Assembly: GCF_015160855.1 (NCBI RefSeq)
Contig: NZ_CP063373.1
Span: 9,771,001 to 9,835,000 of the forward strand
Direction: 5' to 3'
DNA: 64,000 bases
Source: Streptomyces ferrugineus
Lineage (GTDB): Bacteria; Actinomycetota; Actinomycetes; Streptomycetales; Streptomycetaceae
Each line of letters opens with the position of its first letter. Position 1 is the first letter of the stretch. A model generated the notes under the pieces. The model ran no database searches, was not told the DNA's origin, and worked only from the letters and a program-made list of their open reading frames with translations. Position numbers and translations under genes: made by a program. Below, piece after piece: positions 9,742 through 17,741 of this stretch.

Positions 9742-9766
9742 ACGCACCCCCTTAAGATACGTTTTG

Positions 9767-9817
9767 GTTTCTTATTCTGGAGAGTAGAGTACACCGATAA
9801 GAAACGCCAAGGTTTCT
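9767..9817. promoter_or_regulatory. Inverted-repeat operator candidate in the MFS/TetR gap
   Basis: GTTTCTTAT at 9767-9775 is repeated in inverted form as ATAAGAAAC at 9797-9805, with 21 bp between, and a third half site GGTTTCT is at 9811-9817. The segment is far more AT-rich than its surroundings and spans the gap between the divergent MFS and TetR genes. Spacing between arm centres is 30 bp, three helical turns, which suits two dimers or a looped arrangement of the adjacent TetR protein. Confidence 0.65.
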
Positions 9818-9827
9818 AAGGAGTGTT

Positions 9828-10394
9828 GTGGGACGACGGCGCGGCGAAGCGCTCGAGGCGGCGATCCTCGAAGCGGCCTGGGACGAGTTGAGCGAGCGGG
9901 GTTACACGCACCTGACCGTCGACTCCGTCGCCCGGCGGGCCGGCACCAGCAAACCGGTGCTCTACCGGCGCTGGGCGGACAAGCAGCAGCTGGTCGAGGC
10001 GGCGGTCGTACGCCGCAATGCCCTCCAGCGGGTCACCCCGCCCGACACCGGGTCCCTGCGCGGCGACCTGATCGCCACCCTCACCGAGTTGAGCGAGAAG
10101 CAGGGGCCGTTCCTCGTCCAGCTCAGCCTGCTGCTCACCGGCTACTTCGCCGAGACCGACACCAGCTTCGCCGAGCTGCGCGAGATGTTCGTCGCCGGGC
10201 GCCGCTCCGGACGCGACGAGATCATGGAGCGCGCCATCGAGCGCGGCGAGATCGATCCGGCCAAGCTCACGCCACGGATCGCCTCACTCCCCTTCGACCT
10301 GCTGCGAGGCGAGACGATGATGACGCTGCGGCCGGTCCCACCCGAGGCGATCGAGGAGATCGTCGACACGATCTTCCTGCCGCTGGTCCGCTGA
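9828..10394 (+). CDS. TetR family repressor of the efflux/monooxygenase pair
   Basis: The 188-residue protein has the N-terminal TetR DNA-binding domain (ERGYTHLTVDSVARRAGTSK then PVLYRRWADKQQLVEAAV) at about residues 20-60 and a helical ligand domain after it. The GTG start is supported by AAGGAG five bases upstream. It is divergent from the MFS and FAD monooxygenase genes and probably controls them through the inverted repeat at 9767-9817. The C-terminal domain resembles TetR_C proteins that sense aromatic or drug ligands, but no ligand can be named. Confidence 0.9.
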   Translation: MGRRRGEALEAAILEAAWDELSERGYTHLTVDSVARRAGTSKPVLYRRWADKQQLVEAAVVRRNALQRVTPPDTGSLRGDLIATLTELSEKQGPFLVQLSLLLTGYFAETDTSFAELREMFVAGRRSGRDEIMERAIERGEIDPAKLTPRIASLPFDLLRGETMMTLRPVPPEAIEEIVDTIFLPLVR

Positions 10395-10452
10395 GCGCTC
10401 CGCCGGAATCGCCGCGATGGGCCGTCGATCGACTGCGGCGCCATCGTGGCGT

Positions 10453-10887
10453 TCAGGCCGCGCCGAAGTCGGGGAGGGTGACCGAGCCGTCCTCGGCGAG
10501 AGGGAAGGCGGGGTTGTGGGCGACCTCCCAGGCGTGGCCGTCGGGGTCGACGAAGGCGCTGGAGTAGAAGCCGATCTCATTGACGGCCGCGGGCTTGGTG
10601 ACCGTCCCGCCGGCCCGCTCCACCGCCGCGAGCAGCGCGTCCACCTCGGCCTCGGAGCGGACGTTGTGCGCGAGGACGATCCCGCCGAACCCGCCCGCCG
10701 CCCCGGGCTCCAGACCGCAGTCCCGGGCCAGCTTGTCCCGGCTCCACAGCACCAGCCCCAGACCGCCCGCCTGGAAGAAGACGGTCTCCTCGACCTCCTG
10801 CCCCCGCCAGCCCAGCCCCTCGTAGAAGGCCTTGGAACGGGCGAGATCGGAGACCCCCAGCGTGATCAACGTGATGCGCTGTTCCAT
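10453..10887 (-). CDS. VOC superfamily (glyoxalase/dioxygenase fold) protein
   Basis: The 144-residue protein is a single-chain vicinal-oxygen-chelate protein with two beta-alpha-beta-beta-beta units: RITLITLGVSDLARSKAFYEGLGW, VFFQAGGLGLVLW, and a second unit ending in SSAFVDPDGHAWEVAHN. The metal ligands are not all clear; the Glu of HAWEVAHN and the His of the same segment are candidates. Members include resistance proteins and metabolic lyases, and many have no known substrate. It lies 22 bp before the response-regulator gene start on the same strand but is transcribed towards it from the other side of 10909, so it follows that operon. Confidence 0.85.
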   Translation of the reverse strand: MEQRITLITLGVSDLARSKAFYEGLGWRGQEVEETVFFQAGGLGLVLWSRDKLARDCGLEPGAAGGFGGIVLAHNVRSEAEVDALLAAVERAGGTVTKPAAVNEIGFYSSAFVDPDGHAWEVAHNPAFPLAEDGSVTLPDFGAA

Positions 10888-10908
10888 CCCCTCACCGTAG
10901 CCCCGGTG

Positions 10909-11574
10909 TCAGCCCGGCGTGACCAGCCGCGCCTCGTACGCGAACACCGCCGCCTGCGTACGGTCCCGCAACCCCAGCTTCACCAGGATCCGGCTGACAT
11001 GGGTCTTGATCGTCGACTCGGCGACCACCAGCCGCTCGGCGATCTCCGAGTTCGACAGGCCCTGCGCGATCAGCACCAGCACCTCCGTCTCCCGCTCGGT
11101 CAGATCCCCGTACGCCGCGTGCGCGGACGGCATCAGGCGTGGGGAGTCGGACAGCTTGGAGAACTCCGTGATCAGCCGCCTGGTGACCGAGGGGGCGAGC
11201 AGCGCCTCGCCGGCCGCCACCACCCGCACCCCGTCGGCGAGCTGGCGCGCCGAGGCGTCCTTGAGCAGGAAGCCGGAGGCTCCCGCGCGCAACGCCTGGT
11301 ACACGTACTCGTCGAGGTCGAAGGTGGTCAGCACCAGCACCTTGGCCGCGCCGTCCGCCGCGACGATCTCCCGGGTCGCCTCGATGCCGTTCAGCTCCGG
11401 CATACGGATGTCCATCAGCACGACGTCCGGGGTGAGCTCACGGACCCGGTCCACCGCCTCGCGGCCGTTGACCGCCTCGCCGACGACCTCGATGTCCGGC
11501 ATCGCGTTCAGCAGGACCGAGAAGCCCTCGCGCACCATCATCTGGTCGTCCGCGATCAGCACACGGATGGTCAT
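10909..11574 (-). CDS. NarL/LuxR-type response regulator (second two-component system)
   Basis: The 221-residue regulator has a receiver domain with the acidic pair DD at residues 9-10, the phospho-acceptor Asp in VVLMDIRMPE near residue 55, a Thr in LVLTTFDL and Lys in FLLKDAS, followed by a LuxR helix-turn-helix (LTERETEVLVLIAQGLSNSE, then ERLVVAESTIKTHV). It is the partner of the kinase at 11571-12911, whose stop it overlaps by four bases. It is closely similar to the regulator at 13041-13715 along the whole length, which indicates a tandem duplication of the system. Confidence 0.95.
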   Translation of the reverse strand: MTIRVLIADDQMMVREGFSVLLNAMPDIEVVGEAVNGREAVDRVRELTPDVVLMDIRMPELNGIEATREIVAADGAAKVLVLTTFDLDEYVYQALRAGASGFLLKDASARQLADGVRVVAAGEALLAPSVTRRLITEFSKLSDSPRLMPSAHAAYGDLTERETEVLVLIAQGLSNSEIAERLVVAESTIKTHVSRILVKLGLRDRTQAAVFAYEARLVTPG

Positions 11575-12911
11575 GACGCGTCCTCAGTCGTCACCGCGAC
11601 CGGCAGGAACACCGTCACCTCGTAGCCTCCGTCGTCCGTCGGGCCGGCCGTCATCTCGCCGTTCAGCATGGTGACCCGCTCCCGCATGCCGGTGATGCCG
11701 TGCCCGGCGCCGGGTGAGGGTTTCACCAGGCCCGGTGCGGGCGGCGGGCCGTTGACTATGCGCAGGCCCAGCCCGCCGAGGACATACGCGATCTCCACTC
11801 GGGCGCTCGCGCCCGGCGCGTGCCGCAGGCTGTTGCTCAGCGCCTCCTGCACGATCCGGTACGCCGACAGCTCCACGCCCTGTGGGAGTGCGCGCACCGC
11901 TCCGGTCACCGTCTTCTCGACGCTCAGTCCGGTGTCCCGCACGTTCGCCAGCAGTCCGTCCAGGTCTGCGAGGGTGGGCTGCGGGGCGTCCGGGGCCTCG
12001 TAGTCCTCGGCGCGGACGACGCCCAGGACCCGGCGCAGCTCGGTCAGTGCCGCCACCGCGTTCTCCCGGATGGTGGCGAAGGCCCGCTCCAGCTCCGGCG
12101 GCGGGTTCTCCACCCGGTAGGGGGCGGCCTCCGCCTGGATGGCGACGACCGACATGTGATGGGCCACCACGTCGTGCAGCTCACGGGCGATGTTGGTGCG
12201 CTCCTCCAGCCGGGTGCGCCGGGAGCGCTCGTGCGCGGTCACCGTCTGCTGGGCGGTCACCTCCTGGCGGGCCTCCCTGCGGGTGTGCCAGATGGCGACC
12301 ACGAGCAGGATGAGCGCGGAGAACACCAGCATGGGGGCGGTGTCGTCGCTGTAGTAGTAGGACGGGCCCAAGATCACGTCGGCCACGAAGCCGTATGCCG
12401 CGGTGAGCGCCCACATGTACCCCGCCGTGCGCGGTCGGGTGCGTATGGCCACGACCGTGAGCACGGTCAGATGGCAGGCGAAGTTCGCGGGCTGCCACGG
12501 CCAGCCGTCGTCGGTGCTGCCGAAGACCTGGCTGACCGGGGTGGCCGCCATGGACAGCCAGAACGCGCCGATGGGCCGGAGCATGGTCAGCAGGATGGGG
12601 AACGCGGCGAGCGGACCGATCATGGCGGCCACACCGTCGTTGTCCACGGCGCCCATGAACAGCGTGATCACGGCGATCCCGGTGATCAGGGTGTGCGGTG
12701 TCCAGGCCGCGTACTCCCGCAGCCGGCCCGGCAGCCGCCGGGTCACCGGTCCGTCCACGCTCATGCGGGCCAGCGGGTGGTAGGCGAAGGCGTCGTGGAA
12801 CAGGTCCTGCCGCAGCCCGCGCAGGGCGTCCGCGGCGATCCGGAACTCCGGGCTGCGCGGTTTGGCCTCGTCCCCCGGCGGCGGGGTCGGCATCTGGGTC
12901 GTCTCGGTCAC
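11571..12911 (-). CDS. Sensor histidine kinase, NarL-partner (HisKA_3) type
   Basis: The kinase has four to five membrane segments in its first half (from HTLITGIAVITLFMGAV onward), a linker with HTRREARQEVTAQQTV, the H-box ERTNIARELHDVVAHHMSVV with phospho-His in ELHDVVAHH, and a short HATPase domain with SAYRIVQEALSNSLRHAPG and GHGITGMRERV. This is the HisKA_3 class that pairs with NarL-type regulators. The start is uncertain: GTG 12911 is preceded by TACCGT at a distance that fits a leaderless message, ATG 12893 is an alternative, and no ribosome site is visible for either. The shared motif at 12979-12995 lies 67 bp upstream. Confidence 0.9.
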   Translation of the reverse strand: MTETTQMPTPPPGDEAKPRSPEFRIAADALRGLRQDLFHDAFAYHPLARMSVDGPVTRRLPGRLREYAAWTPHTLITGIAVITLFMGAVDNDGVAAMIGPLAAFPILLTMLRPIGAFWLSMAATPVSQVFGSTDDGWPWQPANFACHLTVLTVVAIRTRPRTAGYMWALTAAYGFVADVILGPSYYYSDDTAPMLVFSALILLVVAIWHTRREARQEVTAQQTVTAHERSRRTRLEERTNIARELHDVVAHHMSVVAIQAEAAPYRVENPPPELERAFATIRENAVAALTELRRVLGVVRAEDYEAPDAPQPTLADLDGLLANVRDTGLSVEKTVTGAVRALPQGVELSAYRIVQEALSNSLRHAPGASARVEIAYVLGGLGLRIVNGPPPAPGLVKPSPGAGHGITGMRERVTMLNGEMTAGPTDDGGYEVTVFLPVAVTTEDAS

Positions 12912-12978
12912 GTACAGAACGGTAGGCGCCAAGGGGAGTCGCGGTCGTCCCCACGGAGAGGGGTTCCGGCGGGTCCAT

Positions 12979-12995
12979 CTCAGGTACTACGGGTA
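12979..12995. promoter_or_regulatory. Shared motif upstream of second two-component operon
   Basis: CTCAGGTACTACGGGTA occurs here, 67 bp before the start of the kinase gene at 12911, and again with one change at 17696-17712 upstream of the paralogous operon. Inside it GGTAC-TACGG-GTATC is a near-perfect 5-5-5 inverted repeat, suitable for a dimeric regulator. It is probably the operator of one or both NarL-type response regulators. Confidence 0.65.
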
Positions 12996-13040
12996 TCACC
13001 GCTGGTCGGGACCGGTCAGTGTCCCCCGACACGTGCTCCG

Positions 13041-13715
13041 TCAGTACCCCGAGGGCCGCACGACGCCCGACTCGTACGCGAACACCGCCGCCTGCGTGCG
13101 GTCGCGCAGCCCCAGCTTCACCAGGATCCGGCCCACGTGCGTCTTCACCGTCTGCTCGGCCACGACGAGCCGCTCGGCGATCTCCGCGTTCGACAGGCCC
13201 TGCGCGATCAGGGCGAGGACCTCGGTCTCGCGCTCGGTCAGGTCCCCGACGCGCTCCTTCAGCGGGGCGCGGGGACGGTCCTTCAGCCGGGAGAACTCGG
13301 TGATCAGGCGGCGGGTGATGACGGGCGCGAGCAGCGCGTCACCGGCCGCCACGACCCGTACCGCCTCGGCGAGCTGGTCGGCGGAGGCGTCCTTGAGCAG
13401 AAAGCCCGAGGCGCCCGCGCACAGCGCCTCGTAGACGTACTCGTCGAGGTCGAACGTCGTCAGCACCAGCACCTTGATGTGCGGTGCCGCGGCCGTGATG
13501 CGGCGGGTGGCCTCGATGCCGCCGAGCTCGGGCATGCGGATGTCCATCAGGACGACGTCGGGAACCAGCTCGGCGACCTTCGCGACCGCGTCCAGGCCGT
13601 CGACCGCCTGGCCGATCACGTCGATGTCGGGCTTGGTGTTGAGCAGCACGGAGAATCCCTGCCGGACCATCTGCTGGTCGTCGGCGATGACTACACGGAT
13701 CGAGCTGCTCGTCAT
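13041..13715 (-). CDS. NarL/LuxR-type response regulator (first two-component system)
   Basis: The 224-residue protein has a receiver domain with ADDQQMVRQGFSVLLNT at the start, Asp in VVLMDIRMPELGG, and Lys in GFLLKDASADQ, and a C-terminal LuxR-type helix-turn-helix with LTERETEVLALIAQGLSNAE. It overlaps the stop of its kinase gene by four bases (ATGA) and has AGGAGAA before the ATG. It is the last gene of the four-gene operon that starts at 17586. It differs from the regulator at 10909-11574 mainly in the linker and the extreme C-terminus, so the two may bind similar sites. Confidence 0.95.
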   Translation of the reverse strand: MTSSSIRVVIADDQQMVRQGFSVLLNTKPDIDVIGQAVDGLDAVAKVAELVPDVVLMDIRMPELGGIEATRRITAAAPHIKVLVLTTFDLDEYVYEALCAGASGFLLKDASADQLAEAVRVVAAGDALLAPVITRRLITEFSRLKDRPRAPLKERVGDLTERETEVLALIAQGLSNAEIAERLVVAEQTVKTHVGRILVKLGLRDRTQAAVFAYESGVVRPSGY

Positions 13716-15163
13716 GGAGTCGGTTCTCCTGTCGGGGGGTGGGAAGGTGCCGGGGTGTCGCCCCGCGGGAGGAAGGCCGAGACCGCGAACCCGCCGTGCT
13801 GGGTAGGGGCCGCGGTGAGGTGGCCGCCGAGCATGGCCGCGCGCTCGCGCATGCCGAGCAGGCCGTGTCCCGCGCCCGGGGTGGCCGGAGCGGGGTGCTG
13901 CGGGCGGGAGTTGACGACGCCCAGATGCAGGCCGCGGAAGTCGTGGGAGACCTCGACCCGCACCTCCGAGCCCGGTGCGTGCCGCAGCGCGTTGCTGAGC
14001 GCCTCCTGGATGATCCGGTACGCCGACAGTTCCACGCCCGTGGGGTACGGGGGAGCCTCGCCCCTGATGTCGGTGACGACGTCCAGTCCGGCGGCACGGG
14101 TGTTCTCGATGAGGGCGTCCAGCCGGTCCAGCACGGGCTGCGGGGCGTCGGGAGCGGCTCCGGTGCCGGGTCCGCCGAGTCCGTAGGGGTCCTCCGTGCC
14201 CTCGGGGGTCTCGGAGCGCAGGACGCCCAGCACACGGCGCAGCTCGGTGAGAGCGTCCAGGGCGTTCTGCCGGATGCCGGCGAGGTTCTCCCGCAGCTCC
14301 TCGGAGGGGTTCTCCACCAGGTGCGGGGCCACCTGGGCCTGGATGGAGATCACCGACATGTGGTGGGCGACCACGTCGTGCAGCTCGCGGGCGATGCGGC
14401 TGCGCTCCTCCAGCAGGGTGCGCCGGGCCCGCTCCTCGGCGGTGAGTGTCTCCTGCTCGACGAGTTGGGTGCGGGCCTCCCTGCGGCCGCGCAAGGCGGT
14501 GCCGACGAGGACGGCCACGGCGAAGACGGCGACCGCCGTCACTCCCGTCGACGAGTACTGCCCCCCGCCGATGATCCCCTGCACGACGAATGTCGCCAGG
14601 CCGGTCGCCGCCAGGGCGGCGAGCGCCATGCGCGTCGTCGGTCTCAGGGCGAGCAGAAGGAGGATGGCGGCATGGGCGAGGATCTCCGATGTGCTCCAAG
14701 GCCAGTTGGGGCCCGGCTGGCGGGGCGGGAGCATCTCGCGGACGGCCAGCGCCGTGACGACCGCGCCGCCCAGTGACAGGGCCCAGGCACGACCCGGCCA
14801 GCGCAGGGCGAGGACGACCGCCACACCCTGGACACCACTGGCCAACAGGCCCTGAGCGACGCCGAGTCCGTAGTCGTAGCTCATGTCGCTGCCGCCGGCG
14901 AGGAAGACGCCGAGAGCGATCCAGCAGGTCAGCAGGACCGTCAGCCAGCGCAGCCAGCGGTACCTGGACAGGTGCGGGAACGTCGGGGAGGGGGATGCGC
15001 CGAGGGCCTTGCGCAGACGGCGGCGGGGCCTGGACGCGGGTTCGTCGCCGAGTGCGGGCGACCCCTGCGGGGGCCGAGCGCCGTCGGCGACCGCGGGAAC
15101 AATGCGCCTCTCCTCGGACTCGGGGCCGGACTCCTCGCCGTTCACGCGGTCAACCCTAGACAT
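13712..15163 (-). CDS. Sensor histidine kinase, HisKA_3 type (first two-component system)
   Basis: The 483-residue kinase has a long charged cytoplasmic N-terminus of about 65 residues, then five or six membrane helices (from LRWLTVLLTCWIALGVFLAG), a REARTQLVEQETLTAEERAR linker, the phospho-His motif ELHDVVAHHMSVIS, and a compact ATPase domain with SAYRIIQEALSNALRHAPG and GAGHGLLGMRERA. Its first eight bases overlap the end of the acyltransferase gene and its last four overlap the regulator gene, so expression is coupled to both. The absence of a large extracellular domain suggests sensing within or at the membrane, as in envelope-stress kinases of the LiaS/VraS type. Confidence 0.92.
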   Translation of the reverse strand: MSRVDRVNGEESGPESEERRIVPAVADGARPPQGSPALGDEPASRPRRRLRKALGASPSPTFPHLSRYRWLRWLTVLLTCWIALGVFLAGGSDMSYDYGLGVAQGLLASGVQGVAVVLALRWPGRAWALSLGGAVVTALAVREMLPPRQPGPNWPWSTSEILAHAAILLLLALRPTTRMALAALAATGLATFVVQGIIGGGQYSSTGVTAVAVFAVAVLVGTALRGRREARTQLVEQETLTAEERARRTLLEERSRIARELHDVVAHHMSVISIQAQVAPHLVENPSEELRENLAGIRQNALDALTELRRVLGVLRSETPEGTEDPYGLGGPGTGAAPDAPQPVLDRLDALIENTRAAGLDVVTDIRGEAPPYPTGVELSAYRIIQEALSNALRHAPGSEVRVEVSHDFRGLHLGVVNSRPQHPAPATPGAGHGLLGMRERAAMLGGHLTAAPTQHGGFAVSAFLPRGDTPAPSHPPTGEPTP

Positions 15164-16388
15164 GGTGGTGTGCCTTCGCTTCCGTGCCGCGAGCGGCCGG
15201 GCGGGAACGGATCACTCGGGACGCACGGCCGGTCGGGCGGCGCGGGCCCTGCTCATACCCGCGGAACGCCGTCCAGCACAGCGCCAGGGCCAGAGTGAAC
15301 ACCGGGAGCCAGAGCACACGGGAGGCCACCCAGGCGAGGTGGTCGGGGACCGTGTGCAGGCCGGGGAGGTGACCTGCCGTCAGGGCCGTGGCCGTGGTGG
15401 CCATCAGCGCCGTCTGGTGCCACAGGAAGATCGTCATCGCGGAGAGGTTGAGCAGGGCCACCGCCGCCCAGGCCAGGGGGCGGCGCATCACGCGGCGCAG
15501 CGGTGCGCGCAGCAGCAGCGCCAGGCCGCACTGCGCCAGCCCGAAGGTGACCGCGGCCAGCGTCGGTGGGTTGAGGTTGGAGACACCGGCACCGGGGACG
15601 CCGACCATCGACGCCGGATAGCCGGCCCAGGCGATGAGCGCGGCCGTCGCCGCCGCGCCGCCGGTCAGCAGGATCCAGCCCGCCCGCCGCCGCTCCAGCT
15701 CGCCCCGGGTCCAGGCCGCGCCCAGGGTGAACGGCACCAGCCAGCCCGCCGCCACGTTCACCCAGCCGAGCCAGTGCGGGCCGCCCAGGCCGAAGCGGAT
15801 GAGGTCCACATGGAGGACGACTGCCAGCGGCCACAGCGGGTTGAGGCGCAGCAACAGGGGCGTCGCCGCCGTCAGCGCGGCGAAGACCAGGAGGAACCAC
15901 AGCGGGGACAGCGCCAGTTTGCACAGGGTGTGGACGGTGTCGGCGTCCGTGCCCGACAGGAGCAGCAGCGCCGACGCCACCGTCCACAGGACGAGGACCG
16001 CCGCCACCGGTTTGAACAGGCGGGACAGCCGGGATCTCAGCCACTGCCCGTATGTCGTGCCGCGCTCCCGGGCCGAGGTGTAGCCGCGGGTGGCCACATG
16101 GCCGCCGACCAGGAAGAACACGGCGAGGGTCTGGAAGAGCCAGGAGATCGGGGCCAGCCAGGGCAGGTAGTGGAGCGGGCTCGCGGTGTGCAGGCCCGCC
16201 CCTCCGTCGTCCGCCACCAGGGCCGTCACCAGCCAGTGGCCCAGGACCACGCCGAGGATGGCGAAGGCCCGCAGGGCGTCGACCGCCCGGTCGCGGTCGG
16301 CGGGGGTGGCGGCATCGACCTGGGCGGCGCCCCGGTGTACGCCCTTCCACGCGCCACGCAGGCGGGCTGTCGCCGTCGACTCAGCCAT
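15156..16388 (-). CDS. Membrane acyltransferase (acyltransferase-3 family)
   Basis: The 410-residue protein has about ten membrane helices. It begins with RDRAVDALRAFAILGVVLGHW, the conserved arginine and histidine region of acyltransferase-3 (PF01757) proteins, which move acyl groups onto sugars or cell-wall polymers at the outer face of the membrane. Later segments SPLWFLLVFAALTA and NLSAMTIFLWHQTALM also fit the family. It overlaps the upstream hydrolase and the downstream kinase by eight bases each, so it belongs to one operon with them. The acceptor is unknown; a cell-envelope polymer is an inference from the context of a membrane-sensing kinase and an exported hydrolase. Confidence 0.85.
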   Translation of the reverse strand: MAESTATARLRGAWKGVHRGAAQVDAATPADRDRAVDALRAFAILGVVLGHWLVTALVADDGGAGLHTASPLHYLPWLAPISWLFQTLAVFFLVGGHVATRGYTSARERGTTYGQWLRSRLSRLFKPVAAVLVLWTVASALLLLSGTDADTVHTLCKLALSPLWFLLVFAALTAATPLLLRLNPLWPLAVVLHVDLIRFGLGGPHWLGWVNVAAGWLVPFTLGAAWTRGELERRRAGWILLTGGAAATAALIAWAGYPASMVGVPGAGVSNLNPPTLAAVTFGLAQCGLALLLRAPLRRVMRRPLAWAAVALLNLSAMTIFLWHQTALMATTATALTAGHLPGLHTVPDHLAWVASRVLWLPVFTLALALCWTAFRGYEQGPRRPTGRASRVIRSRPAARGTEAKAHHHV

Positions 16389-17586
16389 GGGTCACCTCCG
16401 AGGTCTCGCCCAGGACGATGCGGGTCAGGTTCGCCAGGGACGTCGACCCCGGCCTGAAGTAGTCGCTGTGGCCGCCGTCGCCCGCCGCGAAGACATGGGC
16501 GCCGAACGACGGGGAGATCGGGTCGGTGCCGAAGCCGACGGTCGTGCCGAGCAGGTCGACGCTGACGTGCGGCACCTCCGCCACCCAGTCGTCACCGCCG
16601 CGGCCCGCCCAGACCCGGGCCGGGGTGTGCAGGGCCGCGGCGGTGTCCGCGCCGGTGCCGGGGCTGCCGACCAGGGCGATGTCGTCCACGTCCAGGTGGG
16701 AGGCGGCGCGGCCGCACACCACCGAGCCGTAGGAGTGGCACAGGAGCGAGAGGTGGGCCTCCCGGCCGGTGACGGCGCGCAGCCGCCGTAGGAACTCCCG
16801 CAGCTTCGGGGCGGCCTGTTCGGCTCGGCCGGTCGTCGTGACCGTGGTGCTGACCGTGCCCGGGGTCTCGTAGCCGAGCCAGGCCACCACGGCGGTGCTC
16901 GTGCCTCGCGGGGCCTCCCGGGTGAGCCGCTCGTACAGGGCGCGGGCGGCGTCGCGGAAACGGTCGTAGGTGTCGATGGACGTGTCGGAGCCCGGGACCA
17001 GGACCGCGACGCGGTCGGCGTGGGCCAGGTCGCCGAAGACCTCCGTCGCGAGGCCGGCACCGCGGCCGTCGAAGGTGAGGAACTGACGGGACGCGTCGGC
17101 CATCTCACGATCCGCGGCGGCGCGGTCCCGGTTGCCGTGGGCCGCGGCCATGCGGGACGCCTCGGCGGCGTTGGCCCGGTTGGCCTCGTACGTCTCGTCC
17201 AGCGTCGTCGCCGTCACGGGTGGGAGGGCGGCGGGGGCCGGGGCGGGTATCTCCGGGCGGGCGGCACCGGACAGGGGGACGACCACGGCGGCGGTGATCA
17301 GGGCGGCGAGGAGAGCCCGGCGCCGACGGTGGGTACGGCGGGGCGTCTTGCACTCACCGGTCCGCTCGGCCTCACCGGCCCGCTCGCCCCCGCCGGCCCG
17401 CTCGCCCCCGTAGGTCCGCCGCCCGGCGCGCGGGCCCTGCGCCAGACTCGACCCGCTCGACCTGGTCGACCCGCCTGGCCCACTCGACCCGCCTGGCCCA
17501 CTCGACCCGCTTGGCCCACTCGACCCGCTCGCCTCGAACGCCTTGCGCGACCCGCTCGCCGCGGCGGCCCCCGTCGTACGCCCCAT
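16381..17586 (-). CDS. Exported alpha/beta hydrolase, DUF1023 type, with low-complexity N-terminus
   Basis: The catalytic part (from about residue 125) has the DUF1023 layout: VAVLVPGSDTS oxyanion region and the nucleophile elbow LCHSYGS with Ser285. A hydrophobic stretch ALLAALITAAVVVPLSGAA (residues 91-109) behind RRTHRRRR is a signal sequence or anchor. Unusually it is preceded by about 85 residues rich in Ser, Gly and Arg, partly encoded by four 18-bp repeats at 17468-17539. The start at ATG 17586 has AAGGGAAG upstream and there is no later in-frame start before the hydrophobic stretch, so the extension seems real. It is the first gene of the four-gene operon. Confidence 0.85.
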   Translation of the reverse strand: MGRTTGAAAASGSRKAFEASGSSGPSGSSGPGGSSGPGGSTRSSGSSLAQGPRAGRRTYGGERAGGGERAGEAERTGECKTPRRTHRRRRALLAALITAAVVVPLSGAARPEIPAPAPAALPPVTATTLDETYEANRANAAEASRMAAAHGNRDRAAADREMADASRQFLTFDGRGAGLATEVFGDLAHADRVAVLVPGSDTSIDTYDRFRDAARALYERLTREAPRGTSTAVVAWLGYETPGTVSTTVTTTGRAEQAAPKLREFLRRLRAVTGREAHLSLLCHSYGSVVCGRAASHLDVDDIALVGSPGTGADTAAALHTPARVWAGRGGDDWVAEVPHVSVDLLGTTVGFGTDPISPSFGAHVFAAGDGGHSDYFRPGSTSLANLTRIVLGETSEVTHG

Positions 17587-17695
17587 GGTCGTCTTCCCTT
17601 CCAGTCCGCCCGGCCATCGGGCTTGCCTGGATGGGAAATTACGGATCCGGACTCGTCGTCCGCGTCACGCCAGGGAGCTCACCTGCGACGTAGCT

Positions 17696-17712
17696 CTCAG
17701 GTATTACGGGTA
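17696..17712. promoter_or_regulatory. Shared motif upstream of the four-gene two-component operon
   Basis: CTCAGGTATTACGGGTA is 110 bp before the ATG at 17586 and matches 16 of 17 bases of the motif at 12979-12995, which sits before the paralogous kinase gene. Both lie in short non-coding gaps and in the same orientation relative to the downstream operon. This is a likely binding site for the response regulators. Confidence 0.65.
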
Positions 17713-17741
17713 GGAGGGGATCAACCCCGAGGAAGACGCGG

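Noticed and set aside
5817..10394. Secondary-metabolite gene cluster around the P450 and monooxygenase
   Set aside because: There are no synthase, NRPS, PKS, terpene or RiPP enzymes nearby; the genes are better explained as resistance or isolated tailoring genes.
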